DNA from: DATHAP01 sp963762865
GTDB lineage: Bacteria > Actinomycetota > Actinomycetes > JACCUZ01
Direction of reading: 5' to 3'
Assembly: GCA_963762865.1 (NCBI GenBank)
Contig: CAVXNC010000006.1
Location: forward strand, 62,001 to 126,000
Length of the DNA: 64,000 nucleotides
Position 1 is the first letter of the stretch. Every line of letters starts with the position of its first letter. The notes beneath the pieces were generated by a model. That model saw only the letters and a program-made list of their open reading frames with translations. It was not told the DNA's origin and ran no database searches. Both the position numbers and the translations under genes were made by a program. This document shows, piece after piece, positions 33,746 through 42,893 of the stretch.

Positions 33746-34513
33746 ATGGGTCTGCTCGACGGCAAGCGCATCCTGGTGACGGGGGTGCTGATGGACTCGT
33801 CCATCGCATTCCACGTGGCACGGATCGCACAGCAGGAGGGTGCCGAGGTCGTGCTGACGTCCTTCGGCCGCACGATGCGCATCACCCAGACGATCGCCAA
33901 GCGGCTGCCCAGCACCCCACCGGTCATCGAGCTGGACGCGAGCAAGGCCGATGACTTCGACGCCCTGGCGGACCGGGTGCGCGAGCACGTCGACGGCCTG
34001 GACGGCGTGCTGCACTCGATCGGCTTCGCGCCGGAGGCGGCCCTGGGCGGCAACTTCCTCAACACGTCGTGGGAGGACGTCTCGACCGCGGTCCAGATCT
34101 CGGCGTACAGCCTGAAGGCCCTCGCCGTAGCGACGAAGCCGCTGATGCCGGACGGCGGTGCGCTGGTCGGCCTCACCTTCGACGCGACCGTGGCGTGGCC
34201 CAAGTACGACTGGATGGGCGTGGCGAAGGCCGCGTTCGAGTCGACGGCGCGCTACCTGGCGCGCGACCTCGGGCCCGACAACGTGCGGGTCAACCTGGTC
34301 GCGGCCGGGCCGCTCAAGACGACGGCCGCCAAGTCGATCCCCGGCTTCGAGGAGTTCGACGGCGTCTGGTCGACGCGCTCGCCACTCACCTGGGACACCA
34401 GCGACTTCGAGCCGGCCGCCCGTGGCTGCGTCGCACTGCTGTCGGACTGGTTCCCGGCGACCACGGGGGAGATCGTGCACGTCGACGGCGGCGTGCACGC
34501 CATGGGTGCCTGA
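33746..34513 (+). CDS. fabI: Enoyl-ACP reductase FabI (InhA-like)
   Basis: 255-residue NADH enoyl-ACP reductase, the last step of each elongation cycle. It closely follows InhA: ILVTGVLMDSSIAFHVARIAQ, LDGVLHSIGFAPE (the Ser contacted by isoniazid-NAD in InhA) and the catalytic Tyr and Lys in WPKYDWMGVAKAAFEST. GAGGAGG precedes the ATG. Co-transcribed with fabG. Confidence 0.95.
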   Translation: MGLLDGKRILVTGVLMDSSIAFHVARIAQQEGAEVVLTSFGRTMRITQTIAKRLPSTPPVIELDASKADDFDALADRVREHVDGLDGVLHSIGFAPEAALGGNFLNTSWEDVSTAVQISAYSLKALAVATKPLMPDGGALVGLTFDATVAWPKYDWMGVAKAAFESTARYLARDLGPDNVRVNLVAAGPLKTTAAKSIPGFEEFDGVWSTRSPLTWDTSDFEPAARGCVALLSDWFPATTGEIVHVDGGVHAMGA

Positions 34514-34529
34514 CGGGCGGCTGGCCGGC

Positions 34530-36245
34530 GTGGGTGAGCACCGACCGGCCTTGGTCGAGCTCCGGCTGCTCGAAGGGGCGAACCTCTACTTCCCGAGGCC
34601 CGCCGTCAAGCTGACCCTCGACGTCTCGGCACTGCTCGACCTCGACGACGCCGCGGCACGGGCAGTGGCGCAGCAGCTCGGCCTGCCGTCGGCGCGACCC
34701 GGTGCCGCGGGCAGCGGCATCCGGCAGCGCTTCGCCAGCCGCGTCGTCGCCACGGTCGTGCGGCGGGTCGCGAACGAGGCCGGGGTGACCCGCCTGGCCG
34801 TCCGGTCCCGCCCGACCGCCGATGTGCACCGGCTGGTGGTGGCCTACCCCTGGCGGCACCGTGGCCGGGCGGAGGCGCTGGGGCACGCCGTGGCAGGCGT
34901 CCTCGACGCCCTGGAACCAGGGGGGTCGTCGGGCTCCGACCTCGGCCAGGCGGTCGCTGCCGGCGGTGCCTTCGTGCGCGGCTCGGCGCTCGGCGAGCCG
35001 CCGACACTGCGGCGCCCCCACGTCCCGGTGGTGGCGGTCACCGGCACGAACGGCAAGACCACGACGTCGAGGCTGGTCGCCCGGATGGGGCGCTGCGCCG
35101 GCCTCGTCGTCGGCTGGTCGTCGACGGACGGCGTCTTCGTCGACGGCGAGCTGGTGGAGGCTGGCGACTACTCGGGGCCGAGCGGCGCGTCGCAGGTGCT
35201 GGACGACCCGCGGGTGCAGCTGGCGGTCACCGAGACGGCTCGCGGCGGCATCCTGCTGAAGGGCCTCGGCGTCGCGCACAACGACGTGTCGGTGGTCACC
35301 AACGTGAGCGCCGACCATCTCGGCCTGCACGGCGTCGACACGGTGGACCAGCTGGCCGAGGTGAAGGCGGTGGTCACGCGAGTGACGCGTCGGGACGGCT
35401 GGGTGGTGCTGAACGGTGACGACCCGCGCACCTTCGCGATGCGGCTGGCCGTCGACGCCCGGGTGTGTGTCTTCTCCCGCGACCCCGAGTCACCGTCGCT
35501 GCGGTCGGTGCTCAACGAGGGCGGCCGGGCGGTCACCCTGATCGACGGAGCGGTCACCGTCCTCGACGGTCGCGCCGAGCCGGACGCGCTGGTCCCGGTC
35601 GTCGACGTACCGGTGACGCTCGCCGGCCTGTCGCACGTCAACGTCGAGAACGCGCTGGCGGCGGTGGGGGCCGGACTCGGCGTGGGACTCCCGCGCGCGG
35701 CCGTCGTCGACGGCTTGCGGTCGTTCTCCCCGGGGCCGGACGACAACCCCGGCCGGATGAACATCTTCGACCTGGGCGGGGTGACCGTCGTGGTCGACCT
35801 GGCTCACAACGAGGCCGGCGTGCTGGCCCTGGTCGAGGTGCTCACCGGGCTTCGGGCGCCGGGGGGCCGCACGCTGCTCGTGATGGGGTCACCGGGAGAC
35901 CGGACCGACGAGATCATCCGCGGTGTCGCCGAGCTCGCAGCGCGCGGCACAGACCAGGTTGCGATCGCTCACAAGGAGCACTACCTGCGCGGGCGCGAGC
36001 TGTCCGAGCTCACCGCGCTGCTGCGGGAGGGCGCGGCCGCCGTCGGGGTCACCGACGTTCCCGACTACCCGACCGAGCTTGCGGCCCTGCAGGCGTTGGT
36101 CGCCGAGGCGTCGCCCGGCGACACCGTCGGTGTGATGTGCCATGCCGAGCGGTCGGAGATCGGCGCCTGGCTGGCCGCCGCCGGCGCCACCGTCGACAGC
36201 CCCGAGGCGATCCGCCGGAAGGTACTACGGGGTCGCAGCTCCTGA
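34530..36245 (+). CDS. Mur ligase-like protein with CphA N-domain but no ATP-grasp
   Basis: 571 residues. The first 165 (VELRLLEGANLYFPRPAVKL..., AYPWRHRGRAEALGHAVAGVL) resemble the N-domain of cyanophycin synthetase (compare LQTRVYRGPNLWSYEP in the CphA at 40106-42886). A complete Mur-ligase domain follows directly: VVAVTGTNGKTTTSRLVARM, NVSADHLGLHGVDTVDQLAEVK, SHVNVENALAAV and LAHNEAGVLALVEV. The ATP-grasp domain between these in CphA is absent. It should form an amide bond with ATP, but its substrate is unknown. It starts 16 bases after fabI and overlaps the convergent glycosyltransferase by 21 bases. Confidence 0.85.
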   Translation: MGEHRPALVELRLLEGANLYFPRPAVKLTLDVSALLDLDDAAARAVAQQLGLPSARPGAAGSGIRQRFASRVVATVVRRVANEAGVTRLAVRSRPTADVHRLVVAYPWRHRGRAEALGHAVAGVLDALEPGGSSGSDLGQAVAAGGAFVRGSALGEPPTLRRPHVPVVAVTGTNGKTTTSRLVARMGRCAGLVVGWSSTDGVFVDGELVEAGDYSGPSGASQVLDDPRVQLAVTETARGGILLKGLGVAHNDVSVVTNVSADHLGLHGVDTVDQLAEVKAVVTRVTRRDGWVVLNGDDPRTFAMRLAVDARVCVFSRDPESPSLRSVLNEGGRAVTLIDGAVTVLDGRAEPDALVPVVDVPVTLAGLSHVNVENALAAVGAGLGVGLPRAAVVDGLRSFSPGPDDNPGRMNIFDLGGVTVVVDLAHNEAGVLALVEVLTGLRAPGGRTLLVMGSPGDRTDEIIRGVAELAARGTDQVAIAHKEHYLRGRELSELTALLREGAAAVGVTDVPDYPTELAALQALVAEASPGDTVGVMCHAERSEIGAWLAAAGATVDSPEAIRRKVLRGRSS

Positions 36246-37286
36246 CGACGTAGCGGCGGCGATGCAGTCTCGGTAGGCCCGCTCGTAGCCGTCGACCATC
36301 CGGCCGGGGGAGAAGTTCCGCTCGACATGGGCACGGCACGCCTCGGGGTCGATGTCCGCCAGGTGGTCGATCGCGTCGACGAGCTCGTCGGGCTGCTGCC
36401 GCACGAACCCGGTGACGCCGTCGACCACCACCTCGGGCACCGCCCCCCGCCGCAGGCTGAGCACCGGCGTGCCGCAGGCCATCGCCTCGATGAGCACCAT
36501 CCCGAACGGCTCCTCCCACTGCAGGGGGAAGAGGAAACCGGCAGCCCGGCCGAGCACGTCGTACTTCTCCGAGCCGGTCAGCTCCTCGACGAACTCTGCG
36601 TCGTCACCCAGGAGCGGCTCGACCTCGGAGCGGAAGTACTCGTGCTCGTCCGGCTCGCTGAGCTTCCCTGCCAGGAGCAGGTGCCGGCCCGCCTTGCGGG
36701 CGACATCGACCGCCAGGTGGGCTGCCTTGTCCGGTGAGAACCGGCCCATCCAGACCAGGTAGTCGTCCTTCTCCGCCCGACACGGGATGTCGGAGACGTC
36801 CAGCGCGTTGTGCACCACAGCCCGCCACGGCAGGTCCGGTGTCAGGTCCACCTGCGCCTGCGAGATCGCCACGAGATACATGCCGTCCCCTGCCGCGGCG
36901 AGATAGTCCCCCCAGGCCCCGGTGGCGGGGCCGTGGGACGTGATCACGAGGGGTGTCTGGCGGTCACGGACGAAGGCCGGGCCGGTGGCCGAGTGGTCGT
37001 GCACGACGTCCGGCTGCAGCTCGTCGAGCAGCCCTGACACCCGGGCGGCGTGCAGCAGCTCCGGCTCGGCCTGGCCGAGGCGTGGCCACTGTGGCTCCTC
37101 GAAGGTCTGGACGAGCCGGGCACGGGTCCCCGGCTGGCCGGCGGCGAGCAGCGTGACGTCGTGACCACGGTCGACCAGCCCGTCCGCGAGAAGCGCCACC
37201 ACGGCTTCGATCCCGCCGTACCCGCTCGGCGGGATCTCGTAGAACGGCGGCGCGACAACGGCGATCTTCAGGGGCTCCTCCGGCAT
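36225..37286 (-). CDS. GT4-family glycosyltransferase
   Basis: 353-residue GT-B enzyme. N-lobe: IAVVAPPFYEIPPSGYGGIEAVVALLADGL; C-lobe: YLVWMGRFSPDKAAHLAVDVA, and the nucleotide-sugar motif EEPFGMVLIEAMACGTPVLSLRRGAVPEVV (E-x7-E). Acceptor and sugar are unknown; trehalose- or glucan-related roles are possible given the next gene. AAGGAGGG precedes the ATG. It follows the debranching-type gene with 26 bases between, in one operon. Confidence 0.9.
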   Translation of the reverse strand: MPEEPLKIAVVAPPFYEIPPSGYGGIEAVVALLADGLVDRGHDVTLLAAGQPGTRARLVQTFEEPQWPRLGQAEPELLHAARVSGLLDELQPDVVHDHSATGPAFVRDRQTPLVITSHGPATGAWGDYLAAAGDGMYLVAISQAQVDLTPDLPWRAVVHNALDVSDIPCRAEKDDYLVWMGRFSPDKAAHLAVDVARKAGRHLLLAGKLSEPDEHEYFRSEVEPLLGDDAEFVEELTGSEKYDVLGRAAGFLFPLQWEEPFGMVLIEAMACGTPVLSLRRGAVPEVVVDGVTGFVRQQPDELVDAIDHLADIDPEACRAHVERNFSPGRMVDGYERAYRDCIAAATSSGAATP

Positions 37287-37312
37287 GGGCCCTCCTTCTC
37301 TTGCCACGCGCG

Positions 37313-39466
37313 CTACCCGGCGGCACCTGCCTCATGCACGGCGCTGGTCGCGGGTCGCGGCTCGTAGCAGATGTCCAGGCCTGCCGGGGCGCCGTCGACC
37401 TCGACCGGCCGACCCCGCTCGACACGCACGGACAGACGCGACCCGGCGAGCGGCAGGTTGGTGAGCGTCAGGTCGCCGAAGCCCTCGGGCAAGACCGGCG
37501 CCAGCCACGCGGTCCCGTGAGGGACCCAGGGGTCCCAGCGAAGCAGCGTCCGGAGCAGCTGCACGGGTGTCGCCGACGCCCAGGCCTGCGGGGAGCAGGA
37601 TGTCGGGAACGGCACCGGCCGGTGGTACGTCGCGCGGTCGAAGCCGCAGAACAGCTCCGGGAGGCGCCCGCCGAAGGCCTCAGCGGCGTCCAGCACTGCT
37701 GTCGCGACTCGTTGCGCCTCGGCCACGAAGCCGTAGCGCATCAAGCCGGTCGCGATGAGCGCGTTGTCGTGCGGCCACACCGAGCCGTTGTGGTAGCTGA
37801 GCGGGTTGTAGGCCCCCATGGAGGTGGCCAGGGTGCGCACCCCCCACCCGCTGAACATCTCGGGGGAGAGCAGCCGCTCGGCCACCGCGGCGGCCTTGTC
37901 CTCGTCGATGATCCCGCTCCAGAGGCAGTGACCCATGTTCGACGCCAGCGAGTCCACGGGGCGCTTGGTCCCGTCCAGTGCGAGGGCGAACCAGCCCTGC
38001 TCAGGCAGCCAGAACTGCTCGTTGAAGGCCTTCTTCAGAGCGGCCGCCCGGCCGGCCCAGGTCTGCCGGGCCTCGTCGTCACCGGCCTCCCAGGCGAAGT
38101 GCGCCCGGGCGAGGAAGGCGGCGTACGTGTAGCCCTGGACCTCGCAGAGCGCGATCGGCCCGTTCGCGACCGTGCCGTCGGCGAACGTGACTCCGTCCCA
38201 GGAGTCCTTCCACCCCTGGTTGGCCAGCCCGCGGTCGGTGGCGCGTTGGTACTCGACGAAGAGGTCGCCGTCACGGTCGCCGCGCTCGACGATCCAGGTC
38301 AGCGCCCGCTCGGCGTGGGGGAGCAGCCGGTCGACCTCGTCTCCGGCAAGCCCCCATCGCCGCAGCTCCCCGAGGAGGACGACGAAGAGCGGGGTGGCGT
38401 CGGCGGTGCCGAAGTAGACGGAGCGGCCGCCGAGTGCCAGCGCGGGGTCGGCGCCGAACCGCACCTCGTGCAGGATCCGTCCGGGCTCCTCCTCCGAGGC
38501 CGGGTCGTCGTGCTCGCCCTGCAGGCGGGCGAGCGTCTGCAGCGTTCCGAGGGCGAGGGGCTGGTCAAGGGCCAGGGACATGTACGACGTCAGCAGGGAG
38601 TCACGACCGAAGAGGGTCATGAACCACGGCGCCCCGGCGGCGACCACGGCCACGTCGGGCTCGTCAGGGTCGAAGATGCGCAGCGCACCGAGGTCGACGC
38701 GGCTGCGCTCCAACGTCCGGGCGAGAGCCGGGTCCGCTGTGTGCAGGACCGGCACCGACTCCCGCCAGGCCTGCGACCGGCGTGCGGCGACCGTGTCCTC
38801 CAGCGGACGATCGGTCGGGAAACGCGGCTCGAGGGTCTGGTCGTCAACGATCGGGACCACCTGGATGCAGCCCGACCAGGTGCCGCGGGCGGGCACCACG
38901 ACGTCGAAGGTCAGCCCATGCGTCGTCGTGGTGGCATCTTCGGCGCTGACTCGGACGCCCCGGCGCCCCTGGTGGGGATAGCTGCGGGACATCTCCAGGA
39001 TCCCCTCGACCGCCGAGCACTCCGGCGCCGGCCGATGGGGGACCCGGCTCTCCTTGACCTCGAAGAGGTCGGCGAAGTCCGCGGCACACTCGACCGCCAG
39101 GCGCACGGCGGCCGGCTCGTCGGAGAGGTTCTCGACCAGGAGGTCTTCACGCATCCCTTGGCCGACGTATCGGTCGCGGCGGACCAGCAGGGTGCTCTCG
39201 ACCCGGCCAGGGCGAGGGGCCGCCCGGCCGACGAAGGTGGCCCGCCACGGCTCGTCGCTGAGCACCGTCAACGACTCGACCGGCTCGTCGTCGACCGTGA
39301 TCCGCCATCTGCTGACGATGCGGGTGTCCTGGAAGAACACGCCCTGGGGCGTGCCCTCCCGCAGGTCACCTGACGGCTCGCACACGCAGAAGGACGAGCC
39401 CTCGACGAGTGTGACGCCGGCGCTACCAAGAGCAGCCGGCTCTCCGGCGTACGACCATCCGCTCAT
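37313..39466 (-). CDS. Glycogen debranching-type enzyme (amylo-alpha-1,6-glucosidase family)
   Basis: 717 residues. The N-terminal beta-sandwich domain (GVTLVEGSSFCVCEPSGDLREGTPQGVFFQDTR) is typical of actinobacterial debranching-type proteins. The (alpha/alpha)6 catalytic part shows GAPWFMTLFGRDSLLTSYM, NQGWKDSWDGVTFADG, EVQGYTYAAFLARAHFA and NPLSYHNGSVWPHDNALIATGL. It probably removes alpha-1,6 branches from glycogen or related glucans. No secretion signal. Confidence 0.9.
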   Translation of the reverse strand: MSGWSYAGEPAALGSAGVTLVEGSSFCVCEPSGDLREGTPQGVFFQDTRIVSRWRITVDDEPVESLTVLSDEPWRATFVGRAAPRPGRVESTLLVRRDRYVGQGMREDLLVENLSDEPAAVRLAVECAADFADLFEVKESRVPHRPAPECSAVEGILEMSRSYPHQGRRGVRVSAEDATTTTHGLTFDVVVPARGTWSGCIQVVPIVDDQTLEPRFPTDRPLEDTVAARRSQAWRESVPVLHTADPALARTLERSRVDLGALRIFDPDEPDVAVVAAGAPWFMTLFGRDSLLTSYMSLALDQPLALGTLQTLARLQGEHDDPASEEEPGRILHEVRFGADPALALGGRSVYFGTADATPLFVVLLGELRRWGLAGDEVDRLLPHAERALTWIVERGDRDGDLFVEYQRATDRGLANQGWKDSWDGVTFADGTVANGPIALCEVQGYTYAAFLARAHFAWEAGDDEARQTWAGRAAALKKAFNEQFWLPEQGWFALALDGTKRPVDSLASNMGHCLWSGIIDEDKAAAVAERLLSPEMFSGWGVRTLATSMGAYNPLSYHNGSVWPHDNALIATGLMRYGFVAEAQRVATAVLDAAEAFGGRLPELFCGFDRATYHRPVPFPTSCSPQAWASATPVQLLRTLLRWDPWVPHGTAWLAPVLPEGFGDLTLTNLPLAGSRLSVRVERGRPVEVDGAPAGLDICYEPRPATSAVHEAGAAG

Positions 39467-39506
39467 CCGGTCCGCCGTCCCCGGGTTGGGTGGTCCGCAA
39501 ACGTTC

Positions 39507-40109
39507 TCATGCGGACGTGGTCAGGGGGTCTCGGACCGCTCGGGGATCGAGGCACCAGGTGAGGGCGGCGGGGAACGGCCCGTAACCGTCGTCGATGGTG
39601 AAGTGCCCGGCCCCGGGCAACACCTCGGTGTCCAGCGCGAGCGGCGTGCCGTAGACGTCCGCGGCGGTTCCCTCCGTCGAGTAGGGGTCACGGTCCGAGC
39701 ACAGGAGCCGTACGGCGCTCCGGCTGGCCGCCCTGACGGACTCGGGGTCTCTGGGCGCGACGAAGCCGGCGATGTCGGGGATCTCCCGGGTGACGATCGG
39801 GCTCGGCGGCGCCACCAGCAGCACCCGGTCGGCCCGCGGGTCGACGAGCCTGCGAGCCGCAGCGTGCAGCCACAGCAGGCACCCCAGCGAGTGCGCGACG
39901 ACGACCCGCTCGCCGTCGCCCATCTGCCGCCACTCGGCGGTGAAGGCCTCGAGCCAGTCGTCGAGCTGCGGGTGGTCCGGTGACGGCAGCTGCGGGTAGA
40001 GCACCTGCTCACCCCGGGCCCGGAGCCGGTCGGTCAGCCACCACTCCCAGTGCTCGACCGGTCGGTGGTTCTCCCAGCCGTGCAGGACCAGGAACCTCTG
40101 GCCGGTCAC
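39507..40109 (-). CDS. RBBP9/YdeN-type serine hydrolase
   Basis: 200-residue alpha/beta hydrolase. Nucleophile Ser in VVVAHSLGCLLWLHAA, and late Asp and His in LLCSDRDPYSTEGTA and LPGAGHFTIDDGYGPFPAAL, the triad order of the family. Substrate unknown. The GTG start overlaps the cphA stop (GTGA), so it is the last gene of the cyanophycin operon; hydrolysis of a peptide or ester product would fit but is not shown. Confidence 0.88.
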   Translation of the reverse strand: MTGQRFLVLHGWENHRPVEHWEWWLTDRLRARGEQVLYPQLPSPDHPQLDDWLEAFTAEWRQMGDGERVVVAHSLGCLLWLHAAARRLVDPRADRVLLVAPPSPIVTREIPDIAGFVAPRDPESVRAASRSAVRLLCSDRDPYSTEGTAADVYGTPLALDTEVLPGAGHFTIDDGYGPFPAALTWCLDPRAVRDPLTTSA

Positions 40110-42886
40110 TGCTGCGGGTCGTCCTGCCCGGGGGGCGCGGGGACGGCCGTGTCCGGGTCACCCACAGCCTCGTGGATGTGCGCGCCGGCCTGAGCCTGGT
40201 GAGACATGGCTTCGAGCTCGGCGAGCACTGCTCCGTGCTTGTCGACGCAGAGGACGACGATGTCGCCGGGGTGCGCCCTGGCCATCGCCTCGTGCACCGC
40301 CGGGATCTCCTCGAGGACCAGCTCGACCTGCTTGCAGCGCGCCCCCTCGGCCATCCGGGCCCGGGCACCGTCGGCAACCAGGCCGGCCACGTCGCCTCGA
40401 GCGCGGCCGCGCAGCGCCACGTCCTCGCGGACGACCAGCACGTCGAAGTGGTCGGCCGCCACGGCGCCGAGCTCGCGCATGTCCTCGTCCCGGCGGTCAC
40501 CCGCCGTCGCCACCACTCCGATCCGCTGCGGGCGGGCCAGGTCCGAGGCTGCCTCGGCAGCCGCTGCCAGCGCCTCGACGAAGTCGCCGAGCAGCCGCAT
40601 CCCCGGTGCGTTGTGGCAGTAGTCGACGATCACGTTGGCGCCACCCACGTCGATCTGGTTCAGGCGGCCCGGCGACAGGTAGTAGGACGTCGTGAAGGTC
40701 CGCAGGCCCTGCCGGATGTCGTGCAGGTGCGCCCCGGCGGCGAAAGCCGCAGCCGCTGCTGCCATGGCGTTCTGCACGTTCATCTTCGCCTTGCCGCCGA
40801 AGGTGGACGGCAACAGGTGGGTCCAGGCGAGCTGCATCGAGCGGCGGCCGTGCCGGATCACGATCATCTCGCCGAGGTCGCCGCGCTCCAGGACGACGGC
40901 GCGACCGCCCCGGCGGCAGTGCTCGTCGACCGAGTCCCGCACGTCCGAGCCGGCCTCGGCCATCGAGAACCACACCACCTCGCCCGAGCACCGGCGGCGC
41001 ATCCCGGCGACCAGCTCGTCGTCCGCGTTGAGGACGGCGAACCCGTCACGGGGCACTGCCTCCACGACGACCTGCTTGACCTCGGCGAGCTGCTCGAGCG
41101 TGTCGATGCCGCGCATCCCGAGGTGGTCGGGCGCGACGTTCAGCACTACCGCGACGTCGTTGCGCTGGTAGCCCAGCCCCTCGCGCAGGATCCCGCCGCG
41201 GGCCACCTCGAAGACCGCGAAGTCCACGCGCGGGTTCTGCAGCACCATCCGAGCCGACTTCGGACCTGACGCGTCGGCGCGGATCACGAGCCGCTCGTCG
41301 ATCACGATGCCGTCGGTCGAGGTCATGCCGACCTTGCGGCCCATGCCCTTGAAGATGTGCGCGATCATCCGCGCGGTCGTCGTCTTGCCGTTGGTGCCCG
41401 TCACGGCGACGATCGGGATCCGGCTGGGGGAGCCGGGCGGGAAGAGCGAGTCGACGACGGGCTTCGCCACGAACTGGGCGTCGCCGACCGTCGGGTGGGT
41501 GTGCATCCGGAATCCCGGGGCCGCGTTGACCTCGCAGATCGCGCCGCCGGCCTCACGCACCGGCTCGGCGATGTCGGGGGAGATGAAGTCGATGCCGGCG
41601 ACGTCCAGGCCGACGACCCGGGCGGCCTCCTCGGCGATCTCGACGTTGTCGGGGTGGGCCTCGAGGGTCCGGTCGATCGAGATGCCGCCGGTCGACATGT
41701 TGCCGGTCAGGGTCAGCTTGACCATGGTGCCCTCGGGTGGCACGGCGTCCATCGCGAGGCCCTGCTCCGTCACGAGTGCGACGGCGGCGTCGTCCACCTT
41801 GATGCGCGTCAGCACCTTCTCGTGCCCGACACCGCGTCGAGGGTCGGCGTTGGTCTCGTCGACCAGCTCGCGGACGGTGTGCACGCCGTCGCCGATGACG
41901 TGCGCGGGCACTCGCTCGGCCAGAGCGACCATCCGGCCGCCGATGACCAGAACGCGGTAGTCCTTGCCCGTGATGAACGACTCGACGACGACCCAGCCGC
42001 GCCGCGACTCGTCCTGGGCGACCGGGAAGGCGGCCCGCACCTGCTCGGCGTCCTTGAGGTCCAGCACCACACCGCGGCCGTGGTTTCCGTCGAGCGGCTT
42101 GCACACGACGGGGTAGCCGATGCGGTCGGCGACGCGCACGGCCTGCTCGGCGGTCCGCACGGACTCCGACCGGGGGACCGGCAGGCCGGCGGCGGCCAGC
42201 AGCCGCGTCGTCAGCTCCTTGTCGCCGGCGATGTCGACGGCCAGCGCGGCGGTGTTGGAGGTCATCGTCGCGCGGATCCGCTGCTGGTGGACCCCCTGCC
42301 CGAGCTGCACGAGCGAGTGCTGGTTGAGACGCAGCCAGGGGATGTCGCGGGATACCGCCTCGTCGAGGATCGCCTGGGTCGACGGGCCGAACGCGGTCCG
42401 CTCGGCCTGGACGAGGAAGCGCTCCAGCTCCGCGGCGAAGTCGAACTCGGGGTCGGGCTGCACGAGGTGGTTGACAAGGCGCACGGCCAGCGCCCCGGCC
42501 GCCAGGCCGACCGACTCGTCCACGTACCCGTAGATGACGTTGTACTGACCGCGCACGCCCGTCCCGCGGGTCTTGCCGCGCCGGATGTCGTGGCCGGCCT
42601 CCTGCTGCAGCTGGAGCGCGGTGTGCTCGGCCACGTGCCCGAGCCAGGTGCCCTCCTTGAGGCGCTCCAGGAAGCCGCCGCGGTGGCCCCGCGAGCACGA
42701 GTGCCGCGCCACGCCCGGCAGGGCCTCGACCAGGCCGTCGACGAAGCCCGGGAGCACGTCGGAGGGGTAGTCCTCGAGCGATCCGAGGTCGACGACGAGG
42801 TGCATCGATGGCTCGTACGACCACAGGTTGGGCCCCCGGTACACCCTGGTCTGCAGGATCGCGAGATCGGGCTGCGGGCTGCTCAT
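40106..42886 (-). CDS. cphA: Cyanophycin synthetase CphA
   Basis: 926-residue enzyme that builds the Asp-Arg storage polymer. Domain order is N-domain (LQTRVYRGPNLWSYEPSMHL, GTWLGHVAEHTALQLQQEAG), ATP-grasp (YPVVCKPLDGNHGRGVVLDL, EVNAAPGFRMHTHPT) and Mur ligase (IVAVTGTNGKTTTARMIAHIFKGMGRKVGMTSTDGI, NVAPDHLGMRGIDTLEQL, YCHNAPGM). Its length and all three domains are normal. It starts seven bases after the cyanophycinase stop. The ATP-grasp adds Asp to the backbone and the Mur part adds Arg in characterised CphA. Confidence 0.95.
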   Translation of the reverse strand: MSSPQPDLAILQTRVYRGPNLWSYEPSMHLVVDLGSLEDYPSDVLPGFVDGLVEALPGVARHSCSRGHRGGFLERLKEGTWLGHVAEHTALQLQQEAGHDIRRGKTRGTGVRGQYNVIYGYVDESVGLAAGALAVRLVNHLVQPDPEFDFAAELERFLVQAERTAFGPSTQAILDEAVSRDIPWLRLNQHSLVQLGQGVHQQRIRATMTSNTAALAVDIAGDKELTTRLLAAAGLPVPRSESVRTAEQAVRVADRIGYPVVCKPLDGNHGRGVVLDLKDAEQVRAAFPVAQDESRRGWVVVESFITGKDYRVLVIGGRMVALAERVPAHVIGDGVHTVRELVDETNADPRRGVGHEKVLTRIKVDDAAVALVTEQGLAMDAVPPEGTMVKLTLTGNMSTGGISIDRTLEAHPDNVEIAEEAARVVGLDVAGIDFISPDIAEPVREAGGAICEVNAAPGFRMHTHPTVGDAQFVAKPVVDSLFPPGSPSRIPIVAVTGTNGKTTTARMIAHIFKGMGRKVGMTSTDGIVIDERLVIRADASGPKSARMVLQNPRVDFAVFEVARGGILREGLGYQRNDVAVVLNVAPDHLGMRGIDTLEQLAEVKQVVVEAVPRDGFAVLNADDELVAGMRRRCSGEVVWFSMAEAGSDVRDSVDEHCRRGGRAVVLERGDLGEMIVIRHGRRSMQLAWTHLLPSTFGGKAKMNVQNAMAAAAAAFAAGAHLHDIRQGLRTFTTSYYLSPGRLNQIDVGGANVIVDYCHNAPGMRLLGDFVEALAAAAEAASDLARPQRIGVVATAGDRRDEDMRELGAVAADHFDVLVVREDVALRGRARGDVAGLVADGARARMAEGARCKQVELVLEEIPAVHEAMARAHPGDIVVLCVDKHGAVLAELEAMSHQAQAGAHIHEAVGDPDTAVPAPPGQDDPQQ

Positions 42887-42893
42887 CTGCGGC

